Part shown: positions 42,051 through 50,374 of the stretch, piece after piece
Position numbering within the stretch: the stretch's first letter is position 1
Layout of the letters: each line of letters begins with the position of its first letter
Assembly: GCA_946479285.1 (NCBI GenBank)
Contig: CAMLFH010000023.1
Coordinates: 3,679-67,678 of the forward strand
Reading direction: 5' to 3'
DNA length: 64,000 nt
Source of the DNA: an uncultured Flavobacteriales bacterium
GTDB taxonomy: Bacteria; Bacteroidota; Bacteroidia; Flavobacteriales; Crocinitomicaceae
Made by a program: the position numbers and the translations under genes
Notes under the pieces: generated by a model
Seen by the model: the letters and a program-made list of their open reading frames with translations, nothing else
Told to the model about the DNA's origin: nothing
Databases searched by the model: none

Positions 42051-43960
42051 CAATAAGTTACCGTTGGACGAATAATGATATGTAGTTTATACTTGCTCTT
42101 TGTTTTTTCACGGCTGCTGAAAAGCCATTTAATCACAGGAACTCTTGCCAATAAAGGTGTCCCATTCCCACTATTTACATTTCTCTTTTTATCAAGTCCT
42201 CCAAGTAGAACCACATCTCCGTTTTGTACACGGATAACTGATTCGAAGGTTTGTTTTGTTGCATTAGGCGGAGCTGTAGGATCTACTTTACTTCCGTCGA
42301 AATCATCGTTGGTAAGTGTAATGTCCATCGTTACATTTCCGTCTGAGGAAACAAAAGGCTTAATTTTTACCGTAAGGTTCGCGTCTACTGACTTCCAGAT
42401 TTTAGAGGTCAAAACTCCCTGATTGACAACTGTGTTTTGGAAATTCACCTGTTGTTCCTGGTAGTAGGTTGTTTGACCTATGGAAACAGTAGCCTGATGA
42501 CTGCTTAATGTGGTGATTTTTGGAGTACTTTCTACATCAATAATTCCATTAGATTCCAATAATTGAAGGGATGCATAGAAATTTTGCGTAACGGCTCCCA
42601 GATTCACAAAACCAAATCCGTTGACTGTATTTAAAATACTGTTTAGAGCGCTTGCTCCCAGGTTTACATCCAGGTTTGGAAAAACAGTTCCGCTGGTAAC
42701 TGTGGGTTTATCTCCAAGTCCAAATTTCATCCCGGATTTAACACTACTTGTGCGATCAGAAATTACAATCATCACATCAATTTGAACCAAAGGAACCACC
42801 ACGTCAATGGAAGAAAGGAACACCTTTAGTTCAGCTGCTTTTCTTGCAGGCCCTGTTACTATTAGTGCGTTAAGTTCTGTAAATTCATTCACATCCAGGT
42901 CCTGGATCAATTCCTTCGGAATAGAAGCTTTTACGTTCTCAATGGTCCTGTTTTCCATCCGGATAACTTCAGTGACGCGAATACCTTCGGATTTATTCTC
43001 TCCGATAAGGTATAATTTATTGTCTTCCCGGTAAGCATACTTCGTTCCTACAAAAAGCAGGTTCATAATATCGGAAAGAGTGGCATTTTGAAGCTCGAAA
43101 CTTGCTTTTCCTTCGGGTTTGTTGTAAAAAAAGTAAGGAGTATTCAACTCGTGCGCCGCAAACTTAATGATGTCACCCATTTCGGCATTGTTTGCAATCA
43201 GGTCAAGTGTCCCGAATTGATTCTTTTTGATCTGTACTCCTGTTTGTTCGAAATCGGTTACGGGTTTGAATCCGGAATTTCCACCTTGGGCAGTACCCGC
43301 TTTTTCCGGTTTAGCGGCAAAAATGTAAGTGATTCCATTTTCGTCTTTAGAACTCTCCAACCCGTTTGCTTTCGCAGTCATTTCGATAACCTGGTCAAAC
43401 GGACGGTTTAGAAAGTACCCGGTAATTGGTTTGTCTCTTACATCCGGAGCAATTACAATGTTCTTGTCACTTAAATAACTAATCTCCTTCATGACCTTAT
43501 AAAGACTGTCGTTTCTCAGGTCAACTGATAGAAATTCATTGGAAGCATTGAATTTTACATCGATCTTCTTTTCAAACTTAGGCTGTGGAATTTCCTTTCT
43601 GCTCTCTCTCTTGTTAATTGCCAGGATATTCCCTACAAATCGGTATTCAATGTCGAAATGTTCGTAAAGGAATACCAATACATCTTTCACTTTGGCATCA
43701 AAGAAATTGTAAGAAACCGCATTGTTCAAAACCGGATCTATACTGATGTTCAGATTGTTTTCCAATGCAATTGAATTCACTAGTTCCGAAAGTGGCAAAC
43801 CGGACACGTTTAATTGAAAGGTATTGTTTAGTCCTTTTGAGGTAAGGCTCAAACTATCCAGCTTTGCACGCAGCAAAGGTTCCGTGAAATTTTGCGCTTT
43901 TGCCTGGAAAGAAAGACTTAGCAAAGAAAGAAGAAAGAAAATTAATAGGTATTGTTTCAT
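42050..43960 (-). CDS. Secretin (GspD/PilQ family), 636 aa
   Basis: This is the outer-membrane channel of the machine. The signal peptide (MKQYLLIFFLLSLLSLSFQA) is followed by N0-like repeats (about 45-105: LNISIDPVLNNAVSYNFFDA, KVKDVLVFLYEHFDIEYRFV; and about 125-200), an N1-like domain (about 310-390: TVIRMENRTIENVKASIP-type strands, EFTELNALIVTGPARKAAEL) and a C-terminal secretin domain (about 390-636), with VPLVQIDVMIVISD, VESTPKITTLSSHQATVSIG and the closing GDVVLLGGLDKKRNVNSGNG, PLLARVPVIKWLFSS. The final LHIIIRPTVTY end is secretin-like. It is 2 bases after gspE and translationally coupled to the gene below. Confidence 0.9.
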   Translation of the reverse strand: MKQYLLIFFLLSLLSLSFQAKAQNFTEPLLRAKLDSLSLTSKGLNNTFQLNVSGLPLSELVNSIALENNLNISIDPVLNNAVSYNFFDAKVKDVLVFLYEHFDIEYRFVGNILAINKRESRKEIPQPKFEKKIDVKFNASNEFLSVDLRNDSLYKVMKEISYLSDKNIVIAPDVRDKPITGYFLNRPFDQVIEMTAKANGLESSKDENGITYIFAAKPEKAGTAQGGNSGFKPVTDFEQTGVQIKKNQFGTLDLIANNAEMGDIIKFAAHELNTPYFFYNKPEGKASFELQNATLSDIMNLLFVGTKYAYREDNKLYLIGENKSEGIRVTEVIRMENRTIENVKASIPKELIQDLDVNEFTELNALIVTGPARKAAELKVFLSSIDVVVPLVQIDVMIVISDRTSSVKSGMKFGLGDKPTVTSGTVFPNLDVNLGASALNSILNTVNGFGFVNLGAVTQNFYASLQLLESNGIIDVESTPKITTLSSHQATVSIGQTTYYQEQQVNFQNTVVNQGVLTSKIWKSVDANLTVKIKPFVSSDGNVTMDITLTNDDFDGSKVDPTAPPNATKQTFESVIRVQNGDVVLLGGLDKKRNVNSGNGTPLLARVPVIKWLFSSREKTKSKYKLHIIIRPTVTY

Positions 43961-43962
43961 TT

Positions 43963-45372
43963 TTAGATTTCAGTTAGTATTGGATAAGCCTCCTCCAAAG
44001 AAGTTATTCCGGATTTGATTAGTTCAAGTGCTTGTTTATTCAATGTTATAATATTCCTGTCGGCCAATTTTTGCTCCACAGTAGATTCGTTATTTTTAAT
44101 ACTTTCCGATAATTCAAAATCGATTGGAATGACTTCATAAATTGCTGTTCGTCCTTTGTAACCGGTAAAATGACAGGTATCACAACCCACTGCTTCGAAT
44201 ACCTTTCCGGGAATCTGCTTTTCGTCAAAATTTCGAGGCCAATCCAATGTGGAAGAAGTTACTTCCTGCTTGCATTCAATACACAATTTGCGAAGCAGTC
44301 GTTGAGCAACGGAAGTATTCACAGTACTTGCAATGAGGAAAGAAGGAACTCCCATATCAATTAATCTGGAAATTGTTCCCCAGGCTGAATTGGTATGGAT
44401 CGTGGATAAAACCAAATGCCCCGTCAAAGCTGCTCGGATAGCCATTTGAGCTGTTTCACCGTCACGGATCTCACCAAGCATAATCACATCCGGATCCTGG
44501 CGCAAAAACGACCGCAAAGCACTCGCAAAAGTCAACCCGATCTGTTCTTTTAACTGAACCTGGTTGATTCCCTCTAAGGTATATTCAATCGGATCTTCAA
44601 CGGTCACAATGTTTCGCTTTTCATCGTTCAACTGCTTCAGTGTAGCATAAAGTGTAGTGGTTTTCCCGGAACCTGTTGGCCCGCTGATCAAAACAATTCC
44701 ATGAGGTTTCTTGATGCCTTCCAAATAGTTTCGAAGATCATTTTCGGTTAAACCAAGTTGTGCGATATTGATCGATGATGCATCCTTTCCCAAAATACGC
44801 ATCACGATCTTCTCCCCGTGAAGAGTTGGCAGTATCGAAACACGGATATCAAAGTTCTCGTATTGAATGCGACCATCCTGCGGTAATCTTTTTTCCGAAA
44901 TATCCAGGTTGGAACGAATTTTCACTTTATTGATCAGTTCCGAATATTCCGATTTATCAATGGAATACCGTTCAATCAAATGCCCGTCAATGCGGATTCT
45001 TACCCGCGCACGATCTTCGTAAATCTCAATGTGAATATCACTGCTTCCCAAATGGTTTGCATCCTGGATGATCCGGTCTACAAAATCAATGTTTGCATTG
45101 AAGATTAACTGTTTTTCCTGGTTTGCACGTCTGAAAAATTTCCCCAAAGCACGTTGGATGGCATCAGTATTTCCTTCGGTAAGTTCCACCTTCTTTCCAA
45201 GCAAAGCGCTCAATTCTTCTTCTACATCCGACAGGTTTTGAGCTTTATCGGCATAAAATTTCGCAACTTCATCACCTATTTCCACAGGAATAACCCGGTA
45301 GTGCCAGGCCAGATCGGATGGAATTAGCTGCTGTAATTCTGCAGAAACCTGTATGTTATTCAGTTCACTCAT
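43963..45372 (-). CDS. GspE/PilB-type secretion ATPase, 469 aa
   Basis: This hexameric cytosolic ATPase drives pseudopilus assembly. An N-terminal N1E-like domain (1-75) is followed by N2E and the core: Walker A GPTGSGKTT at 231-239, Asp box VEDPIEYTLEGI, Walker B LGEIRD at 299-304, and His box GHLVLSTIHTN. The C-terminal tetracysteine zinc site, C364-x-x-C367 and C397-x-x-C400, is present, typical of GspE/PilB and absent from PilT. It overlaps the prepilin peptidase gene by 4 bases (ATGA). Confidence 0.93.
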   Translation of the reverse strand: MSELNNIQVSAELQQLIPSDLAWHYRVIPVEIGDEVAKFYADKAQNLSDVEEELSALLGKKVELTEGNTDAIQRALGKFFRRANQEKQLIFNANIDFVDRIIQDANHLGSSDIHIEIYEDRARVRIRIDGHLIERYSIDKSEYSELINKVKIRSNLDISEKRLPQDGRIQYENFDIRVSILPTLHGEKIVMRILGKDASSINIAQLGLTENDLRNYLEGIKKPHGIVLISGPTGSGKTTTLYATLKQLNDEKRNIVTVEDPIEYTLEGINQVQLKEQIGLTFASALRSFLRQDPDVIMLGEIRDGETAQMAIRAALTGHLVLSTIHTNSAWGTISRLIDMGVPSFLIASTVNTSVAQRLLRKLCIECKQEVTSSTLDWPRNFDEKQIPGKVFEAVGCDTCHFTGYKGRTAIYEVIPIDFELSESIKNNESTVEQKLADRNIITLNKQALELIKSGITSLEEAYPILTEI

Positions 45373-45836
45373 GCTGCGTAGACAAAGGGGCTTATTTCAT
45401 AATGAACCAGTAAAAGAAATGCAATCGTACAAACGGAAATGTATCCTGCGTAAGGAATGGTTTTCTGTTCTTTAAATAGTGTCAGTACCAAATGCCCGAT
45501 CAAACTGATGATCGTCCCACAGGTGAAAAAATAAATAAAGAACGGAAAGCTGAATAGCGGAGTTATTGCCAATAAAAGGAGTAGATCACCCAAACCGAAA
45601 TATTCTTTGAACAGGTTGTTGGAACCGAATCGAAAGCGTACATAGATCACTAATAAACCGATCATTATTCCGATGAACAAAAAATTGAAGCCAAAATGCT
45701 GCCAATTCAGAATATTCCATCTGTAAGCAAATGCACCTATGAAAAGTAAAGGCGGAGTAAACCACCAGATTTCGCGGTACCGGAAATCCTGGTAAATAAT
45801 TGTTACTAGAACTGCTATGATGGCAAGTAAAATCAT
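45369..45836 (-). CDS. Prepilin peptidase, A24 family, 155 aa
   Basis: This integral membrane aspartate protease cleaves the leader of the pseudopilins. Two catalytic Asp are in the expected motifs: YQDFRYREI near residue 16-24 and GLGDLLLL (GxGD) at about 81-88. There are about six hydrophobic segments. It is a short form without the N-terminal methylase domain, so pseudopilin N-methylation is unlikely from this gene. Here the substrates all seem to have Ala rather than Gly at -1 (see the pseudopilin entries). Confidence 0.85.
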   Translation of the reverse strand: MILLAIIAVLVTIIYQDFRYREIWWFTPPLLFIGAFAYRWNILNWQHFGFNFLFIGIMIGLLVIYVRFRFGSNNLFKEYFGLGDLLLLLAITPLFSFPFFIYFFTCGTIISLIGHLVLTLFKEQKTIPYAGYISVCTIAFLLLVHYEISPFVYAA

Positions 45837-46249
45837 TAATCTACCTGTGTTTCTTTAGGTTGTCCTTCCTGGTCTATTTCCCAGATATTGTATTTCCCGT
45901 CGCCGTTAAAATCCTGCACGGCTTCCGCTTTTGCTTTAAACCCGGAAGGTGATGCTTCGATAATGCTGACACGGTATAATGCTGTTCCTCCTTCTGTGCT
46001 CAACTTGTGCGGGATATAATTGATCTCTTTTGTATCCAATGAATATTTGGAGTATTGCAAGAAGTAGGCATATTGCAAATTGTGGATCATCCGCAATTCC
46101 TGCTGTGCTTCCATACTTTTGGTACGGGTAGCAATACCGCTTTGATTAGGGATCACCAACATCAAAAGAATTCCCATGATTGCCAAAACAATCAATATCT
46201 CGGCAAGGGAGAATGCTTTTAGTTTTCTATGTTTATTCAATTTCATCAT
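45836..46249 (-). CDS. GspG-like major pseudopilin, 137 aa
   Basis: The prepilin leader and cleavage site KLKA|FSLAEILIVLAIMGILL has Glu at +5 and a hydrophobic helix to about residue 35, as in type II pseudopilins and type IV pilins. The rest contains an alpha-beta domain with NLQYAYFLQYSKYSLDTKEI, and the tail has VQDFNGDGKYNIWEIDQEG, where an Asp/Asn-rich loop could bind Ca like that of GspG. It is probably the main subunit of the pseudopilus. Cleavage after Ala instead of Gly is unusual but consistent in all four pilins of this operon. It overlaps both neighbours by a few bases. Confidence 0.87.
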   Translation of the reverse strand: MMKLNKHRKLKAFSLAEILIVLAIMGILLMLVIPNQSGIATRTKSMEAQQELRMIHNLQYAYFLQYSKYSLDTKEINYIPHKLSTEGGTALYRVSIIEASPSGFKAKAEAVQDFNGDGKYNIWEIDQEGQPKETQVD

Positions 46250-47331
46250 TTAATGACATTACTTAAGTTAAACATCGGCAAATACATGGACACCATAATC
46301 ACCCCCACAATTACACCAATTATCACAATGATCGCAGGTTCAATAATGGTACCTATCATCTTCGTCCGATACTCTATTTCGTCGTTATACTGAATGGTTA
46401 AACGGTGGAAAGTTTGATCTAACTGATTAATTTCTTCGGCGATCTTAATCAGCGAAATTAATCTTTTATCCAGAATTTCGAACTTACTAAATCCCTCGTG
46501 TAATGAATTTCCAGCCAGAATTTCTTTTTTTGTTGCCAAAATCATCTGCTGCATCGGGTAAAAACGGATCATTTCCGATACCAGGTCCAATGCTTTAACC
46601 AAAGGTGTTTTTGCTTCCAGCAGAAGCGCCATGCTCTGGCAAAAGCGGGCAATATAGATTTTTTGGATCAACTTCCCGAAAATCGGGATTCGAAGAATAA
46701 AATTTCCGCTGAATTTCCGGAACCATTCTTCCTTTTTTTGAGAATAAAGGTAAATGCCCGTTCCAATTCCGATCAACAGGAACCAAAACAGAAACGATCC
46801 GAAGTTTTCAGAGAGCCAAACAATTTTCAGGGTCAGCCACGGCAGCTCTTGTCCGAATTGCTTGAAAACATCTTTGAACATTGGGACCACGAAATTCAGC
46901 ATGAAGTAGAGAACCCCTACCGTAATTGAGAAGACAAACGCTGGATAAGTAAATACACTTACCAGCTGCCTTTTCAATTTTACTTTAGAAGCAAAGTAAT
47001 TCGACAAAGAGAAAAGCACATTTTTTAATCTTCCAGATTCCTCACCGATCCGGATACTTTGGTATTCATACGGTGTAAAATGGGAGTTTTTCTGCATGGA
47101 TTCTGATAAGGAGTTTCCTTTCACCAAGTCATCCAACATCGTTTCTATATGACCACGGATGTTTTTTTTCTCCTGTTCGTCAATAATGAGCTGCAAGGCG
47201 CGGCGCATATCGATTCCACTTTCAATAAGTGTTGCAAATTCCCCATAGAAATGCTCTTTGAATTTATCGTTTAGCGGTTTTCCCAAAACGATATCCTTTT
47301 TCAAAAAACCCGTTTTGCCTACCTCTGCCAT
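46246..47331 (-). CDS. GspF/PilC-like inner-membrane platform protein, 361 aa
   Basis: This polytopic protein carries two GspF repeats: HFYGEFATLIESGIDMRRAL (about 20-39) with membrane helices at about 127-147 and 178-200, and RFCQSMALLLEAKTPLVKAL (about 215-240) with a last helix near 335-355 (IVIIGVIVGVIMVSMYLPMF). It is the membrane anchor on which the ATPase acts. The ATG at 47331 is used; an in-frame ATG at 47415 would overlap the preceding pseudopilin gene by 97 bases. The final IVG/MVSMY helix is typical of the family. Confidence 0.88.
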   Translation of the reverse strand: MAEVGKTGFLKKDIVLGKPLNDKFKEHFYGEFATLIESGIDMRRALQLIIDEQEKKNIRGHIETMLDDLVKGNSLSESMQKNSHFTPYEYQSIRIGEESGRLKNVLFSLSNYFASKVKLKRQLVSVFTYPAFVFSITVGVLYFMLNFVVPMFKDVFKQFGQELPWLTLKIVWLSENFGSFLFWFLLIGIGTGIYLYSQKKEEWFRKFSGNFILRIPIFGKLIQKIYIARFCQSMALLLEAKTPLVKALDLVSEMIRFYPMQQMILATKKEILAGNSLHEGFSKFEILDKRLISLIKIAEEINQLDQTFHRLTIQYNDEIEYRTKMIGTIIEPAIIVIIGVIVGVIMVSMYLPMFNLSNVIK

Positions 47332-47801
47332 GCTTTTGTATTGAAATAATGATTGATGCTGTTGCTGTTCTGCTTTTGCAAAGGATATTGCAGTGAGAAT
47401 TCGGTGTTCTTCCATTCTAGTTTGAAGTTGACCAATTGGTGATTGTTCAAACTTGCTTTTTCGATTGCAAGTGCGTTGACCTCGAATAAGGTTTGATGAT
47501 CTTTGTGAGAACGACTTAAGTGTTCATCCGTAATTTGATAGACAACCAAATCCCCGGAATGAAAACAGCTTAATTTGTCTTTATCCAGTTGAAAAGAATC
47601 GGCCTTTTCCATATCCTGCCAGAAAGCTGCACGAAACTGAAAGAATTGGTTTAGTTCATTTTTGATGACAATTTCCTGTTGGAGGGATTTGTTGAAGCTA
47701 TTGACAGAAAGAAAAAACAGGGAAATAAACAGGCCGGTTAAGGAGAGTACAATTGCCAGCTCCAAAATCGAAAATGCTTCTATTTTGATTGTTTTTTTCA
47801 T
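47319..47801 (-). CDS. Minor pseudopilin, 160 aa
   Basis: The prepilin motif IEA|FSILELAIVLSLTGLF has Glu at +5 of the cleaved form, followed by a hydrophobic helix to about residue 29, then a coiled-coil-like helix and a small beta domain. The ATG at 47801 is chosen; the further in-frame codon is TTG. It overlaps the preceding minor pseudopilin stop by 4 bases (ATGA) and gspF by 13. It probably belongs to the GspH/I/J class of tip subunits, but which is uncertain. Confidence 0.8.
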   Translation of the reverse strand: MKKTIKIEAFSILELAIVLSLTGLFISLFFLSVNSFNKSLQQEIVIKNELNQFFQFRAAFWQDMEKADSFQLDKDKLSCFHSGDLVVYQITDEHLSRSHKDHQTLFEVNALAIEKASLNNHQLVNFKLEWKNTEFSLQYPLQKQNSNSINHYFNTKAWQR

Positions 47802-48139
47802 CTTTTTCTTGGCCAGATAAATTCCTGCACCCAATTTGCTTTAATACTGTTCATCAACGATAACTGCTCACTTCTCGTTGAATCCTTTTCGTTAACTACT
47901 GTTTCTATCGTTGTTAACTTATCTTTCCAAAGATCTACATCGTAAGTATTGGAATCCAGCAAGTAACTTGTAAACAACACGGATTGAAATTCAGATTGTT
48001 CGATTGTTTCCTGGAATTGAACAGTAGATCTGGCACTTTGAATAAAGAGCCTGGATCCCAATGCAAAACAGATCGCAATAATGGATAGAGCGATTGCAAT
48101 TTCAGCGATGCTGGATGCTTTTAGCTTTCTAACTCGCAT
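47798..48139 (-). CDS. Minor pseudopilin, 113 aa
   Basis: The motif KLKA|SSIAEIAIALSIIAI resembles the prepilin class with Glu at +5 but Ser rather than Phe at +1. The hydrophobic helix continues to about residue 30. The short C-terminal domain (FQETIEQSEFQSVLFTSYLL, then DVDLWKDKLTTIETVV) ends in WPRKR. The ATG at 48139 is chosen; the earlier codon is TTG. It overlaps the GspK-like gene by 19 bases. It is likely a minor GspI- or GspH-like subunit. Confidence 0.75.
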   Translation of the reverse strand: MRVRKLKASSIAEIAIALSIIAICFALGSRLFIQSARSTVQFQETIEQSEFQSVLFTSYLLDSNTYDVDLWKDKLTTIETVVNEKDSTRSEQLSLMNSIKANWVQEFIWPRKR

Positions 48140-49356
48140 GAGATCACTTTTTTTCGTGAATGGGTTGAAACTTCTAACCAAGCCGGACAAATAAAATCTT
48201 TCGGAAGTCGTTTGGTGGAAATAATTGCATCCATTAAATGATTGGTGTATGATCCTCCCCCGGTTAATGTTAAGGTTTCACCGGTGTTTAAACTCCCAAT
48301 GATTGAACCATAAATCTCAGAAATTCCACAGTTGTAAATAATTCCGGCAACTACGGAACCTTTTTGAAGGGTCAGCTTGGGTTGTTTTCTAAAATCATAT
48401 TGCTGGGTAGTCATTAATATTCCACCGATCACTGAAGTATTGTACCCCAGGTAAACAGTATGTGGCTCATAAGCTAACGAAGCGTTCCTTTCGTTAAGTA
48501 TCAGTGTGCTCGGATAACTTAAAGTAACAGAATCTTCCAACCGGATATATTCGGAAGCATAAGCCTGTAAACTTCCCGTAAACCCTTGTTTGAAGACAAT
48601 TTTAGGAGCTATCAAAATTACGTTCGTTAATTCCGCTCCCCGATAAACAACTAACGAATCAAAGCTTTGAATAACGATCTTGCCATGCATTTTAGCGTTT
48701 AACTGAATCGCATCCAATGATTGATAATAAATCCCTTCTTCCAGAAAACTGACCGTAGTATCTTTTGGATTAAACGGCTTGGAAACCATGCTTCCGATAA
48801 AATCAGCAGCTGAAAGATTCTCAAAGATTTTCGATAAGGGAAGCTTCAACTCTTTGACATCTTCTATTTTCCCATAAACCAATTCAGAGTTGGTGTAATT
48901 CTTTCCGCCTATATACGAGCGTTCGACACGCTTATTTGGCAGATAAACATTTCCTTCAATATAAGTTTCACCGCCTATTCGCAATCCATCGGAACCATTT
49001 CTGATGACAAGAGACGGAATGGATTCTTCAAATTGACTTCCAATTAGAGCTGAACGGCTAACACTGCGCTGATTCTTAAATGTTTTGCTGGTAACCAGTA
49101 AATAAGAACCCCAAACAGATTTACGGATTAAGCTTGTATCTCCGCTAATGTGTACAAACAGCAATGAATCATTCACTTTCACTTTTTGCAAACCTAGCTG
49201 AATTGCCTGATGAGAATCCAAAAGAAGATGCTCTTTCCCGGTATGAGAGATTTCGATCCGTTTCTGAGTACTGAAAATGAAGAACACACTGGAAGCAACC
49301 AGTCCGATAAACAGTGCGAAAACAATAGCATACGATATGGCGGAAGCACGAATCAT
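48121..49356 (-). CDS. GspK-like large pseudopilin with beta-helix-like domain, 411 aa
   Basis: The start MIRA|SAISYAIVFALFIGLVA is pilin-like but lacks Glu at +5 (a Tyr is there), the distinguishing mark of GspK, the largest minor pseudopilin. The body is unlike the GspK alpha-helical domain: it has successive strand-turn units such as YIEGNVYLPNKRVERSYIGG, MHGKIVIQSFDSLVVYRGAE, VILIAPKIVFKQGFTGSLQA and GSVVAGIIYNCGISEIYGSI, resembling a right-handed beta-helix or polymer-forming fold. This suggests a modified tip subunit. It overlaps both neighbours (4 and 19 bases). Confidence 0.7.
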   Translation of the reverse strand: MIRASAISYAIVFALFIGLVASSVFFIFSTQKRIEISHTGKEHLLLDSHQAIQLGLQKVKVNDSLLFVHISGDTSLIRKSVWGSYLLVTSKTFKNQRSVSRSALIGSQFEESIPSLVIRNGSDGLRIGGETYIEGNVYLPNKRVERSYIGGKNYTNSELVYGKIEDVKELKLPLSKIFENLSAADFIGSMVSKPFNPKDTTVSFLEEGIYYQSLDAIQLNAKMHGKIVIQSFDSLVVYRGAELTNVILIAPKIVFKQGFTGSLQAYASEYIRLEDSVTLSYPSTLILNERNASLAYEPHTVYLGYNTSVIGGILMTTQQYDFRKQPKLTLQKGSVVAGIIYNCGISEIYGSIIGSLNTGETLTLTGGGSYTNHLMDAIISTKRLPKDFICPAWLEVSTHSRKKVISCELES

Positions 49357-50258
49357 TCGGTGCGTTTTTTCTTTTCTTTCGGTTGCGGAACTTCTTTGGA
49401 TGCTTTTTCTTTTTGAGGTTTTTCCTTCGACTTTTTCTCGTTGCCGGAAGTTTCTTTATTTTTTTTGGTTTTGATCTTTTTCCAGAATTTCAGTCTTTCC
49501 CAGAAATTACCCATCTTTTGTTTGAACGTCAGTTTTTCGGAAGTCGTATTTTCAGTCTTTGATTTTGGTGCTTTTGTTTTTTCAGGAACCAATATCCCTT
49601 TTTTATAACTGGTTTTGATCAAACTGTCGTTTTGATCCCGGGAGATTTGGTTTCCATCCAATTGACTATTGGAATAACGGCTTTGAGAAATTAATTTACC
49701 GGTAGAATCGCTAACGGTCGTTAAGATCGTTTTTTTTGTTTTGATGATTGTGGTATCCCTTGCAATGATTTGAGTCTGGTTCGATTTGTAGACAATTGTT
49801 TTCTGGATTAATCCATTTTCGCTGTAATAGAGTTGTTTGCCAATTTGAATTCCTTTCGACCAGTTTTCCTGGTGTATCAAAATACCGTTTTTGTTCCAAA
49901 ATTTCCAAACTCCCTCTTTTAGTCCTTTTTTGAAAGAACCTTTCTCTGCAAGTTGATTGTTCTTGTAAAAAGATTCGTAATCACCGTTGAGTAAGCTGCC
50001 TGAACTTCCCCCTTGAGTGATGAGAATTTTCTGTGATTTGAACCAATAGTAGTATTTTTCTGAATGGTATTTCTTCAGCTGGCTTTCATCTGCATCCAAC
50101 ACACGAAAAACAATTGATTTATCATCTTGTTTGATGTGGAATTTGTTTTCAATTTCAAATTTTTGAGAATAAATTACAGTCGAATAAAAGGCTGAAAAAC
50201 CTAAGAATACCAATAGTTGAAAGCAGGTAATAAGGAATGATTTAGCCGATCGGTTCAT
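49353..50258 (-). CDS. MORN-repeat (YwqK-like) protein with Lys/Glu-rich tail, 301 aa
   Basis: This is the first gene of the secretion operon. The signal-anchor MNRSAKSFLITCFQLLVFLG is followed by MORN-type repeats (about 75-215): GDYESFYKNNQLAEKGSFKK, GVWKFWNKNGILIHQENWSK, KQLYYSENGLIQKTIVYK and SQLDGNQISRDQNDSLI. From about 245 there is a basic tail with many Lys and Pro (KKSKEKPQKEKASKEVPQPK). MORN repeats of this kind bind lipid or protein surfaces, and the YwqK antitoxin label given to the family is not supported by any toxin here. It overlaps the GspK-like gene by 4 bases, so it is probably part of the machine. Confidence 0.7.
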   Translation of the reverse strand: MNRSAKSFLITCFQLLVFLGFSAFYSTVIYSQKFEIENKFHIKQDDKSIVFRVLDADESQLKKYHSEKYYYWFKSQKILITQGGSSGSLLNGDYESFYKNNQLAEKGSFKKGLKEGVWKFWNKNGILIHQENWSKGIQIGKQLYYSENGLIQKTIVYKSNQTQIIARDTTIIKTKKTILTTVSDSTGKLISQSRYSNSQLDGNQISRDQNDSLIKTSYKKGILVPEKTKAPKSKTENTTSEKLTFKQKMGNFWERLKFWKKIKTKKNKETSGNEKKSKEKPQKEKASKEVPQPKEKKKRTE

Positions 50259-50300
50259 ATTTTTTTTTGCTAAAATTAGTTAAAATATCAAAAGCTTGAT

Positions 50301-50308
50301 TAGATTTG
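50301..50308 (+). promoter_or_regulatory. -7 box of plus-strand exported-protein operon
   Basis: TAGATTTG is a perfect TAnnTTTG match, giving a predicted start near 50313 and a leader of about 60 bases before the ATG at 50375. No TTG lies at the usual distance. Confidence 0.4.
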
Positions 50309-50343
50309 TTTTGGATTTTAGTGCCTAAATCATCTTCAGCACC

Positions 50344-50371
50344 CAAATCTAACTTAATACAATTTTTACAA
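50344..50371 (-). promoter_or_regulatory. Promoter of secretion operon
   Basis: On the minus strand TTG (50369-50371) is 17 bases before TAGATTTG (50344-50351), the same -7 box in mirror orientation. The start would be near 50339, about 80 bases before the ATG at 50258. The promoters point at each other, so the two leaders overlap by about 25 bases and each RNA polymerase must pass the other promoter. Confidence 0.45.
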
Positions 50372-50374
50372 CTT

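Noticed and set aside
47331..47415. GspF start at 47415 instead of 47331
   Set aside because: It would overlap the preceding gene by 97 bases and add a Gln-rich stretch that reads as a shadow of the pseudopilin frame.
49353..50258. YwqK-type antitoxin of a toxin-antitoxin pair
   Set aside because: No toxin gene adjoins it, it has a signal-anchor and MORN repeats, and it is translationally coupled to a pseudopilin gene.
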